Positions 12,218 through 24,900 of a stretch of 64,000 bases of DNA are shown piece after piece (the stretch's first letter is position 1; every line of letters begins with the position of its first letter). The stretch is from Pogonophryne albipinna (taxonomy: Eukaryota; Chordata; Actinopteri; Perciformes; Artedidraconidae), in the NCBI GenBank assembly GCA_028583405.1, contig CM053260.1:14220660-14284659 (forward strand), in the 5' to 3' direction. The notes under the pieces were generated by a model. The model did not search any database, was not told where the DNA came from, and saw only the letters and a program-made list of their open reading frames with translations. The position numbers were made by a program, and so were the translations under genes.

Positions 12218-12989
12218 TCAGTTGTGATCACTTTTTAGTTGTGGCCTAAATTCCTCTTGTGTGTAAGTACCTGCAAGTCCCAAGTTGTGATTTCCTGGAG
12301 TAAAGAAACAGGATAATATTTTAAATTGCAAATGTAAGTGTCCTTTCTGAGAAATTGTAAGCTGTTTAAATAAAAATAAAAACGGATTACTGATAACACA
12401 CCTGTATCAGAGAAGTCAAAGAAGTCTTCTTCAAAAGCTGAGAGTCTTCTGTTATAGGAGTTGCTCCTTTTCCTAAAATAGAGCAATGTTTAAAAAAAAT
12501 GATTACAGCAAAAATATTTTCTTTTGAACATTCGCATAGTGTTATCTAGGAACCCACCAAACAACCATTTGTTTCTTTTTTACGATGACAGCAATGATGA
12601 TGATAATTAAGAGCAGGAGCACCACTGCCAATGATCCAAACAGTGCACCATAGAAACCTGGACCCCAACGGGAGACGTCACATTGTGGGCCATAAAACTG
12701 CTCAAGGCTAGACTCAAAGCATCTGGATTAAAAGGCCAAAAAAGTAAAACAAATGTTTAATGAAAGTGACATTATATGCAAAAATATGACAGATGTGAGA
12801 TACAAAGTGATGTTCATGCTTACCTACAGATTGGCCCCTTGCTAATGTCATTGTAACACTCTCCATGTTGGTGACAGTAATCCGTGTTGGTTTTGCAAGG
12901 TCCTACACACTGCCATTTACCGTTAACGATCTCAGCAGTGTAATTAGTAAACTGAGAACAGTTTACAAAAGGCTTAATATCTGTGATAT
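12218..12989 (-). other. Mucin C-terminal exons: EGF-2, transmembrane helix, cytoplasmic tail
   Basis: Exon 12824-12989 encodes most of a six-Cys EGF-like module (CVGPCKTNTDYCHQHGEC...), which the next exon completes (GPQC). Exon 12558-12722 then encodes a strongly hydrophobic stretch (ALFGSLAVVLLLLIIIIIAVIV) capped by KKK, a standard stop-transfer signal. Exons 12402-12472 and 12218-12294 encode the tail with SNSYNRRLS and an acidic, Phe-rich EEDFFDFSDTG. The serine and tyrosine sites could be phosphorylated. All donors and acceptors are GT-AG; the 12558 donor is the less usual GTGGGT. Confidence 0.9.
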
Positions 12990-15900
12990 CTGATTGCAAA
13001 AAAGTAAATGAAGTTATCATTAACAAACAAACAAAAAATGATGACATGTTCTAGGAAGAACAACTGACAATATGTCAAATATGCACGTTTATTACTGCCT
13101 GTACATACTTTTTATCTCAGGTGGCTGGAAGGTGATTTCCTTCAACTGCACGACTGCATTAAAGGCATTAGAAATCGTCATGAGGTTTTTTGTGTCATTC
13201 AAGATGTTAGTCAACCTCCCATCAAGCAGAGTGTTGACAAACTGGATTTGAGATTCATTGTTTGGATAAATGTACTCTGCCATACTCTTTGCAACAACAC
13301 TTCCTGGTCTACAGTAAAAGAAAAGATAGATATTACCAATAGGAAACAAACTGTTCTGGATTAAAGAGTAATTTGAGTTATTTTATCAGTAAAGTTAAAT
13401 GAAAACTCACGATAAATTGATGACTTGTACTTTTTTAAAGGTTTGTGGATCTGCTTCTTTGCATAAAGCTTCAATCTACAACACAGAGAAAATTTATTAT
13501 TATTAATGGTATAAACATATGTTTGGACACTAACATTAAAAAAAGTGTAAAAAAAGTTTAAAAAACTAATTACAGAAAAATGTGTATAAATTAAAGTTAT
13601 TGCAACGATTGCTGTGTAAATAAATAAGAAAATGGTCTACCTGTAGTTCTAAGGTTTTAATGAATTCCAACGATTGAGGTGAGCTAAGATCTTTAAAAGC
13701 CAATTGAAAATTGACCTGGATTTCTAAAGAAAAATTAGCTTTCCGTGTTGGCAATTCCTCAGGGTCTGCAAACAAAAATAGGCCAATTTATTGACATTGC
13801 AAAAATATTATATATTTCCCCAAAATATGTTGGAGCATATTTTGGAAATCAATATTTGAGTATGAAAAACCTCACCAATATGAGGAGCTGTGTCATTCTT
13901 TCCAAAAGAACAGGACTCTCCAAAAAAAAAATCATGACAGAGGCATTGACATTTTCCAAGTGTGACAATGAATTTACAGGTACCCCCCAAACATTGACAG
14001 TTCTGACATTGAGGAGTTGTAGGTTGTGTTGTTAATGTAAATGTTGTATTTGAAAGGGGAATGAAGGTTGATGTTGAATGAGTTTTTCTTGTAAATGTGT
14101 TTGTGGTGATGATTTCCACTGACGTCAAAGCTTTTGAAGATGGTATTGAAAGAGTATTAAGTGTTGGTGTCACTTTCGGGACAGGTGTAGATTGGTGCAC
14201 TGTTGATGAGGACATCAATGTTGTAGATGTTTCTTGGCTAGTCAATGGGAGCAAAGTTGGGAGGGGACCCATTGGAGTAGTTTCAGATTTGTGATCAGGA
14301 GATGTTTGTGTTAAATGAGCAGTTAGTGGAAGGGAAGTTGTTCTGGAATCTGATGAAACCTCTGTATTTGTGGTGGATATTAATGTTGTTGAGGATTGCT
14401 CACTGTTGAAAGTACTTGTTTCTCCTTTCGATGCAAATATTGGGGTTGACATTGTTGGCTCCATTGGGAACTGTGTATTGCTGGTCCCCATTGATGTTGT
14501 TTCAGATTTTTGTTCAGGAGATGTTTGTGTTAAATGAGCAGTTAGTGGAGGGGAAGTTGAGCTGAAATCTGATGAAACCTCTGTATTTGTGGGGGAAATG
14601 AATGTTGTTGAGGATTGCTCACTGTTGAAAGTACTTGTTTCTCCATTCGAGGTGAATGTTGATGTTGACATTGTTGGCTCCATTGTTCCTGTTGGATGGA
14701 CAGTCACTATTGTAGATTGTTGCTCGGTTGATGAGGACATCAATGTTGTAGATATTTCCTGGGTAGTCGATGGGAACTGTGTATTGCTGGTCCCCATTGG
14801 TGTTGTTTCAGATTTTTGTTCAGGAGATGTTTGTGTTAAATGAGCAGTTAGTGGAGGGGAAGTTAAGCTGGAATCTGATGAAACCTCTGTATTTGTGGTG
14901 GAAATTAATATTGTTGGCTCCATTGTTCCTATTGGTGTAACAAGCGTAGTAACAGGTCTAGATTGTTGCTCGGTTGATGAGGACATCAATGTTGTAGATG
15001 TTTCCTGGCTAGTCGATGGGAACTGTGTGGTGCTGGTCCCCATTGGTGTTGTTTCAGATTTGTCTTCAGGAGATGTTTGTGTGAATTTAGTAGTTTGTGG
15101 ATGGGATGTAGAGGGTGAACCTGAGGAAACCTCTGTATTTGTGGTGGATATTAATGTTGTTGAGGATTGCTCAGTGTTGAAAGTACTTGTTTCTCCTTTC
15201 GATGTAAATATTGGGGTTGACATTGTTGGCTCCATTGTTCCTGTTGGTGTAACAAGCGTAGTAACAATTGTAGATTGTTGCTGGGTTGATGAGGACATCA
15301 TTGTTGTAGATGTTTCCAGGCTAGTCGATAGGAACTGTGTGGTGCTGGTCCCCATTGGTGTTGTTTCAGATTTGTCTTCAGGAGATGTTTGTGTGAATTT
15401 AGTAGTTTGTGGATGGGATGTAGAGGGTGAACCTGAGGAAACCTCTGTATTTGTGGTGGATATTAATGTTGTTGAGGATTGCTGAGTGTTGAATGTACTT
15501 CTTTCTCCTTTCGATGTAAATATTGGGGTTGACATTGTTGCCTCCATTGTTTCTGTTGGTGTAACAAGCGTAGTAACAATTGTAGATGTTTCCTGGCTAG
15601 TCGATGGGAACGGCGTGGTGCTGGTCCCCATTGATGTTGTTTCAGATTTTTGTTCAGGAGATGTTTGTGTTAAATGAGCAGTTAGTGGAGGGGAAGTTGA
15701 GCTGGAATCTGATGAAACCTCTGTATTTGTGGTGGATATTAATGTTGTTGAGGATTGCTCAGTGATGAAAGTACTTATTTCTCCTTTCGATGTAAATATT
15801 GGGGTTGACATTGTTGCCTCCATTGTTCCTGTTGGTGTAACAAGCGTAGTAACAATTGTAGATGTTTCCTGGCTAGTCGATGGGAACGGCATGGTGCTGG

Positions 15901-18900
15901 TCCCCATTGGTGTTGTTTCAGATTTGTTTTCAGGAGATGTTTGTATGAAATGAGTAGTTTGTGGATGGGATGTAGAGGGTGAACCTGAGGAACCCTCTGT
16001 ATTTGTGGGGGAAATTATTGTTGTTGCAGATTGATCAGTGTTGGAAGCACTTGTTTCTCCATTCGAGGTGAATGTTGATGTTGACATTGTTTGCTCCATT
16101 GTTCCTGTTGGATAGACAGTCACTAGTGTAGATTGTTGCTCGGTTGATGCGGACATCAATGTTGTAGATATTTCCTGGGTAGTCGATGGGAACTGTGTAT
16201 TGATGGTCCCCATTGGTGTTGTTTCAGATTTTTGTTCAGGAGATGTTTGCGTTAAATGAGCAGTTAGTGGAGGGGAAGTTGAGCTGAAATCTGATGAAAC
16301 CTCTGTATTTGTGGGGGAAATGAATGTTGTTGAGGATTGCTCACTGTTGAAAATACTGGTTTCTCCATTCGAGGTGAATGTTGATGTTGACATTGTTGGC
16401 TCCATTGTTCCTGTTGGATGGACAGTCACTAGTGTAGATTGTTGCTCGGTTGATGAGGACATCAATGTTGTAGATATTTCCTGGCTAGTCGATGGGTACT
16501 GTGTGGTGCTGGTCCCCATTGGTGTTGTTTCAGATTTGTCTTCAGGAGATGTTTCTATGAAATGAGTAGTTTGTGGATGGGATGTAGAGGGTGAACCTGA
16601 GGAACACTCTGTATTTGTGGGGGAAATGATTGTTGTTGCAGATTGATCAGTGTTGGAAGTACTTGTTTCTCCATTCGAGGTGAATGTTGATGTTGACATT
16701 GTTGGCTCCATTGTTCCTGTTGGTGTAACTAGCGTAGTAACAATTGTAGATTGTTGCTCGGTTGATGAGGACATCATTGTTGTAGATGTTTCCAGGCTAG
16801 TCGATAGGAACTGTGTGGTGCTGGTCCCCATTGGTGTTGTTTCAGATTTGTCTTCAGGAGATGTTTGTGTGAATTTAGTAGTTTGTGGATGGGATGTAGA
16901 GGATGAACCTGAGGAAACCTCTGTATTTGTGGTGGATATTAATGTTGTTGAGGATTGCTCAGTGTTGAAAGTACTTCTTTCTCCTTTCGATGTAAATATT
17001 GGGGTTGACATTGTTGCCTCCATTGTTCCTGTTGGTGTAACAAGCGTAGTAACAATTGTAGATGTTTCCTGGCTAGTCGATGGGAACAGCGTGTTGCTGG
17101 TCCCCATTGGTGTTGTTTCAGATTTGTCTTCAGGAGATGTTTGTATGAAATTAGTAGTTTGTGGATGGGATGTATAGGGTGAACCTGAGGAACCCTCTGT
17201 ATTTGTGGTGGAAATTATTGTTGTTGCAGATTGATCAGTGTTGGAAGCACTTGTTTCTCCATTCGAGGTGAATGTTGATGTTGACATTGTTGGCTCCATT
17301 GTTCCTGTTGGATAGACAGTCCCTGGTGTAGATTGTTGCTCGGTTGATGAGGACATCAATGTTGTAGATATTTCCTGGCTAGTCGATGGGAACTGTGTAT
17401 TGCTGGTCCCCATTGGTGTTGTTTCAGATTTTTGTTCAGGAGATGTTTGTGTTAAATAAGCAGTTAGTGGATGGGAAGTTGAGCTGAAATCTGATGAAAC
17501 CTCTGTATTTGTGGGGGAAATGAATGTTGTTGAGGATTGCTCACTGTTGAAAGTACTTGTTTCTCCATTCGACGTGAATGTTGATGTTGACATTGTTGGC
17601 TCCATTGTTCCTGTTGGATGGACAGTCACTAGTGTAGATTGTTGCTCGGTTGATGAGGACATCAATGTTGTAGATATTTCCTGGGTAGTCGATGGGAACT
17701 GTGTATTGATGGTCCCCATTGGTGTTGTTTCAGATTTTGGTTCAGGAGATGTTTGTGTTAAATGAGCAGTTAGTGGAGGGGAAGTTGAGCTGAAATCTGA
17801 TGAAACCTCTGTATTTGTGGGGGAAATGAATGTTGTTGAGGATTGCTCACTGTTGAAAGTACTTGTTTCTCCATTCGAGGTGAATGTTGATGTTGACATT
17901 GTTGGCTCCATTGTTCCTGTTGGATGGACAGTCACTAGTGTAGATTGTTGCTCGGTTGATGAGGACATCAATGTTGTAGATATTTCCTGGGTAGTCGATG
18001 GGAACTGTGTATTGCTGGTCCCCATTGATGTTGTTTCAGATTTTTGTTCAGGAGATGTTTGTGTTAAATGAGCAGTTAGTGGAGGGGAAGTTAAGCTGGA
18101 ATCTGATGAAACCTCTGTATTTGTGGTGGATATTAATGTTGTTGAGGATTGCTCACTGTTGAAAGTACTTGTTTCTCCATTCAAGGTGAATGTTGATGTT
18201 AATATTGTTGGCTCCATTGTTCCTATTGGTGTAACAAGCGTAGTAACAGGTCTAGATTGTTGCTCGGTTGATGAGGACATCAATGTTGTAGATGTTTCCT
18301 GGCTAGTCGATGGGAACTGTGTGGTGCTGGTCCCCATTGGTGTTGTTTCAGATTTGTCTTCAGGAGATGTTTCTATGAAATGAGTAGTTTGTGGATGGGA
18401 TGTAGAGGGTGAACCTGAGGAACCCTCTGTATTTGTGGGGGAAATTATTGTTGTTGCAGATTGATCAGTGTTGGAAGTACTTGTTTCTCCATTCGAGGTG
18501 AATGTTGATGTTGACATTGTTGGCTCCATTGTTCCTGTTGGTGTAACAAGCGTAGTAACAATTGTAGATTGTTGCTGGGTTGATGAGGACATCATTGTTG
18601 TAGATTTTTCCAGTCTAGTCGATAGGAACTGTGTGGTGCTGGTCCCCATTGGTGTTGTTTCAGATTTGTCTTCAGAAGATGTTTGTGTGAATTTAGTAGT
18701 TTGTGGATGGGATGTAGAGGGTGAACCTGAGGAAACCTCTGTATTTGTGGTGGATATTAATGTTGTTGAGGATTGCTGAGTGTTGAAAGTACTTATTTCT
18801 CCTTTCGATGTAAATATTGGGGTTGACATTGTTGCCTCCATTGTTCCTGTTGGTGTAACAAGCGTAGTAACAATTGTAGATGTTTCCTGGCTAGTCGATG

Positions 18901-21900
18901 GGAACGGCGTGGTGCTGGTCCCCATTGTTGTTGTTTCAGATTTGTCTTCAGGAGATGTTTGTATGAAATTAGTAGTTTGTGGATGGGATGTATAGGGTGA
19001 ACCTGAGGAACCCTCTGTATTTGTGGGGGAAATGATTGTTGTTGCAGATTGATCAGTGTTGGAAGTACTTGTTTCTCCATTCGAGGTGAATGTTGATGTT
19101 GACATTGTTGGCTCCATTGTTCCTGTTGGATAGACAGTCACTGGTGTAGATTGTTGCTCGGTTGATGAGGACATCAATGTTGTAGATATTTCCTGGCTAG
19201 TCGATGGGAACTGTGTATTGCTGGTCCCCATTGATGTTGTTTCAGATTTTTGTTCAGGAGATGTTTGTGTTAAATGAGCAATTAGTGGAGGGGAAGTTGA
19301 GCTGGAATCTGATGAAACCTCTGTATTTGTGGTGGATATTAATGTTGTTGAGGATTGCTCAGTGTTGAAAGTACTTCTTTCTCCTTTCGATGTAAATATT
19401 GGGGTTGACATTGTTGCCTCCATTGTTCCTGTTGGTGTAACAAGCGTAGTAACAATTGTAGATGTTTCCTGGCTAGTCGATGGGAACTGTGTGGTGCTGG
19501 TCCCCATTGTTGTTGTCTCAGATTTGCCTTCAGGAGATGTTTGTATGAAATTAGTAGTTTGTGGATGGGATGTAGAGGGAGAACCTGAGGAACACTCTGT
19601 ATTTGTGGGGGAAATTATTGTTGTTGCAGATTGATCAGTGTTGGAAGTACTTGTTTCTCCATTCGAGGTGAATGTTGATGTTGACATTGTTGGCTCCATT
19701 GTTCCTGTTGGATGTACAGTCACTGGTATAGATTGTTGCTCTGTTGATGAGGACATCAATGTTGTAGATATTTCCTGGCTAGTCGATGGGAACTGTGTAT
19801 TGCTGGTCCCCATTGATGTTGTTTCAGATTTGTCTTCAGGAGATGTTTGTGTTAAATGAGCAGTTTGTGGATGGGATGTAGAGGGTGAACCTGAGGAACC
19901 CTCTGTATTTGTGGGGGAAATGATTGTTGTTGCAGATTGATCAGTGTTGGAAGTACTTGTTTCTCCATTCGAGGTGAATGTTGATGTTGACATTGTTGGC
20001 TCCATTGTTCCTGTTGGTGTAACAAGCGTAGTAACAATTGTAGATTGTTGCTCGGTTGATGAGGACATCATTGTTGGAGATGTTTCCAGGCTAGTCGATA
20101 GGAACTGTGTGGTGCTGGTCCCCATTGGTGTTGTTTCAGATTTGTCTTCAGGAGATGTTTGTGTGAATTTAGTAGTTTGTGGATGGGATGTAGAGGGTGA
20201 ACCTGAGGAAACCTCTGTATTTGTGGTGGATATTAATGTTGTTGAGGATTGCTCAGTGTTGAAAGTACTTCTTTCTCCTTTCGATGTAAATATTGGGGTT
20301 GACATTGTTTCCTCCATTGTTCCTGTTCGTGTAACAAGCGTAGTAACAATTGTAGATGTTTCCTGGCTAGTCGATGGGAACGGCGTGTTGCTGGTCCCCA
20401 TTGGTGTTGTTTCAGATTTTTGTTCAGGAGATGTTTGTGTTAAATGAGCAGTTAGTGGAGTGGAAGTTAAGCTGGAATCTGATGAAACCTCTGTATTTGT
20501 GGGGGAAATGAATGTTGTTGAGGATTGCTCACTGTTGAAAGTACTTGTTTCTCCATTCAAGGTGAATGTTGATGTTGACATTGTTGGCTCCATTGATCCT
20601 GTTGGATGGACAGTCACTAGTGTAGATTGTTGCTCGGTTGATGAGGACATCAATGTTGTAGATATTTCCTGGGTAGTCGATGGGAACTGTGTATTGCTGG
20701 TCCCCATTGATGTTGTTTCAGATTTTTGTTCAGGAGATGTTTGTGTTAAATGAGCAGTTAGTGGAGGGGAAGTTAAGCTGGAATCTGATGAAACCTCTGT
20801 ATTTGTGGTGGATATTAATGTTGTTGAGGATTGCTCACTGTTGAAAGTACTTGTTTCTCCATTCAAGGTGAATGTTGATGTTGATATTGTTGGCTCCATT
20901 GTTCCTGTTGGTGTAACAAGCGTAGTAACAGGTCTAGATTGTTGCTCGGTTGATGAGGACATCAATGTTGTAGATGTTTCCTGGCTAGTCGATGGGAACT
21001 GTGTGGTGCTGGTCCCCATTGGTGTTGTTTCAGATTTGTCTTCAGGAGATGTTTCTATGAAATGAGTAGTTTGTGGATGGGATGTAGAGGGTGAACCTGA
21101 GGAACACTCTGTATTTGTGGGGGAAATGATTGTTGTTGCAGATTGATCAGTGTTGGAAGTACTTGTTTCTCCATTCGAGGTGAATGTTGATGTTGACATT
21201 GTTGGCTCCATTGTTCCTGTTGGTGTAACAAGCGTAGTAACAATTGTAGATTGTTGCTCGGTTGATGAGGACATCATTGTTGTAGATGTTTCCAGGCTAG
21301 TCGATAGGAACTGTGTGGTGCTGGTCCCCATTGGTGTTGTTTCAGATTTGTCTTCAGGAGATGTTTGTGTGAATTTAGTAGTTTGTGGATGGGATGTAGA
21401 GGGTGAACCTGAGGAAACCTCTGTATTTGTGGTGGATATTAATGTTGTTGAGGATTGCTCAGTGTTGAAAGTACTTCTTTCTCCTTTCGATGTAAATATT
21501 AGGGTTGACATTGTTGCCTCCATTGTTCCTGTTGGTGTAACAAGCGTAGTAACAATTGTAGATGTTTCCTGGCTAGTCGATGGGAACGGCGTGGTGCTGG
21601 TCCCCATTGGTGTTGTTTCAGATTTGTCTTCAGGAGATGTTTGTATGAAATTAGTAGTTTGTGGATGGGATGTATAGGGTGAACCTGAGGAACCCTCTGT
21701 ATTTGTCAGGGAAATGATTGTTGTTGCAGATTGATCAGTGTTGGAAGTACTTGTTTCTCCATTCGAGGTGAATGTTGATGTTGACATTGTTGGCTCCATT
21801 GTTCCTGTTGGATAGACAGTCACTGGTGTAGATTGTTGCTCTGTTGATGAGGACATCAATGTTGTAGATATTTCCTGGCTAGTCGATGGGAACTGTGTAT

Positions 21901-24900
21901 TGCTGGTCCCCATTGATGTTGTTTCAGATTTGTCTTCAGGAGATGTTTGTGTTAAATGAGCAGTTTGTGGATGGGATGTAGAGGGTGAACCTGAGGAACC
22001 CTCTGTATTTGTGGGGGAAATGATTGTTTTTGCAGATTTATCAGTGTTGGAAGTACTTGTTTCTCCATTCGAGGTGAATGTTGATGTTGACATTGTTGGC
22101 TCCATTGTTCCTGTTGGTGTAACAAGCGTAGTAACAATTGTAGATTGTTGCTCGGTTGATGAGGACATCAATGTTGTAGATATTTCCTGGGTAGTCGATG
22201 GGAACTTTGTATTGCTGGTCCCCATTGATTTTGTTTCAGATTTTTGTTCAGGAGATGTTTGTGTTAAATGAGCAGTTAGTGGAGGGGAAGTTGAGCTGGA
22301 ATCTGATGAAACCTCTGTATTTGTGGTGGATATTAATGTTGTTGAGGATTGCTCACTGTTGAAAGAAGTTGTTTTTCCATTCGATGTAAATATTTGGGTT
22401 GACATTGTTGACTCCATTGTTCCTGTTGGTGTAACAAGCATAGCAATAGGTGTAGATTGTTTCTCGGTTGATGAGGATATCAATGTTGTAGATGATTCCT
22501 GGCTAGTCGATGGGAACTGTGTGGTGCTGGTCCCCATTGTTGTTGTTTCAGATTTGCCTTCAGGAGATGTTTGTATGAAATTAGTAGTTTGTGGATGGGA
22601 TGTAGAGGGTGAACCTGAGGAACCCTCTGTATTTGTGGGGGAAATGATTGTTGTTGCAGATTGATCAGTGTTGGAAGTACTTGTTTCTCCATTCGAGGTG
22701 AATGTTGATGTTGACATTGTTGGCTCCATTGTTCCTGTTGGATGTACAGTCACTGGTGTAGATTGTTGCTCTGTTGATGAGGACATCAATGTTATAGATA
22801 TTTCCTGGCTAGTCGATGGGAACTGTGTATTGCTGGTCCCCATTGATGTTGTTTCAGATTTGTCTTCAGGAGATGTTTGTGTTAAATGAGCAGTTTGTGG
22901 ATGGGATGTAGAGGGTGAACCTGAGGAACCCTCTGTATTTGTGGGGGAAATGATTGTTGTTGCAGATTGATCAGTGTTGGAAGTACTTGTTTCTCCATTC
23001 GAGGTGAATGTTGATGTTGACATTGTTGGCTCCATTGTTCCTGTTGGATAGACAGTCCCTGGTGTAGATTGTTGCTCGGTTGATGAGGACATCAATGTTG
23101 TAGATATTTCCTGGCTAGTCGATGGGAACTGTGTATTGCTGGTCCCCATTGGTGTTGTGTCAGATTTTTGTTCAGGAGATGTTTGTGTTAAATGAGCAGT
23201 TAGTGGAGGGGAAGTTGAGCTGAAATCTGATGAAACCTCTGTATTTGTGGGGGAAATGAATGTTGTTGAGGATTGCTCACTGTTGAAAGTACTTGTTTCT
23301 CCATTCGAGGTGAATGTTGATGTTGACATTGTTGGCTCCATTGTTCCTGTTGGATAGACAGTCACTGGTGTAGATTGTTGCTCGGTTGATGAGGACATCA
23401 ATGTTGTAGATATTTCCTGGCTAGTCGATGGGAACTGTGTATTGCTGGTCCCCATTGATGTTGTTTCAGATTTTTGTTCAGGAGATGTTTGTGTTAAATG
23501 AGCAGTTAGTGGAGGGGAAGTTGAGCTGGAATCTGATGAAACCTCTGTATTTGTGGTGGATATTAATGTTGTTGAGGATTGCTCACTGTTGAAAGTACTT
23601 GTTTTTCCATTCGATGTAAATATTTGGGTTGACATTGTTGACTCCATTGTTCCTGTTGGTGTAACAAGCGTAGCAATAGGTGTAGATTGTTTCTCGGTTG
23701 ATGAGGATATCAATGTTGTAGATATTTCCTGGCTAGTCGATGGGAACTGTGTATTGCTGGTCCCCATTGATGTTGTTTCAGATTTGTCTTCAGGAGATGT
23801 TTGTGTTAAATGAGCAGTTTGTGGATGGGATGTAGAGGGTGAACCTGAGGAACCCTCTGTATTTGTGGGGGAAATGATTGTTGTTGCTGATTGATCAGTG
23901 TTGGAAGTATTTGTTTCTCCATTCGAGTTTAATGTTGATGTTAACATTGTTGGCTCCATTGTGCCTGTTGGTGTAACAAGCGTAGTAAGAGGTGTAGATT
24001 GTTGCTCTGTTGATGAGGACATCAATGTTGTAGATGTTTCCTGGCTAGTCGATGGGAACTGTGTATTGCTGGTCCCCATTGGTGTTGTTTCAGATTTTTG
24101 TTCAGGAGATGTTTGCGTTAAATGAGCCGTTAGTGGAGGGGAACTTGAGCTGGAATCTGATGAAACCTCTGTATTTGTGGTGGAAATTAATGTTGTTGAG
24201 GATTGCTCACCGTTGAAAGTACTTGTTTCTCCATTCAATGTAAATATTGGGGTTGACATTGTTGGCTCCATTGTTCCTGTTGGTGTAACAAGCGTAGTAA
24301 CAGGTGTAGATTGTTGCTCTGTTGATGAGGACATCAATGTTTTAGATGTTTCCTGGCTAGTCGATGGGAGCTGTGTGGTGCTTGTCCCCATTATTGTGGT
24401 TTCAGATTTGTGTTCAGTCAATGTTGATGTTGACATTGTTGATTCTATTGCCCTTGTTGTTTTCATAGTTTTATTAGCTGTAGATTGATGAGCCGTTGAT
24501 GAGGACATTGTTTTTGCAGATTTTTCCTGGCTAGTCAATGGGAGCTGGGTTGTGCTGGTATCAGCTGTAAAGGATGTTGCAATTCCTATTGTGGTCACTG
24601 ATTTTATTGTATTAAAAGATGAAATTTCTTGAGGATCAGGAGGAAAGGACTTTGTGGTCGTCAAAGTTGAAGGGCTGTTGACCAATTCTTCTGCTTCTGA
24701 TGTCTTTGACAGATTATTTCCTTCACGTTTGCTTGATGTCAGTGTTTTCTCCCATGTTTCAGCAGGTTTATCTCTTTTTTCATTTTGATCTCCTGTCATA
24801 CAAGAGAATAATTGTGTGTAATTAATGTATTTGTCAGTACACATCACACCAACTGGCATCACCTTTTAAAGTCAAGTTTAGACTTAAGTTACTAAGAATT

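Noticed and set aside
14895..15485. 196-codon + strand open frame, and many similar ones to 24488
   Set aside because: Antisense shadow of the mucin repeat. The same frame recurs every ~306 bp, is broken irregularly, and resembles no family.
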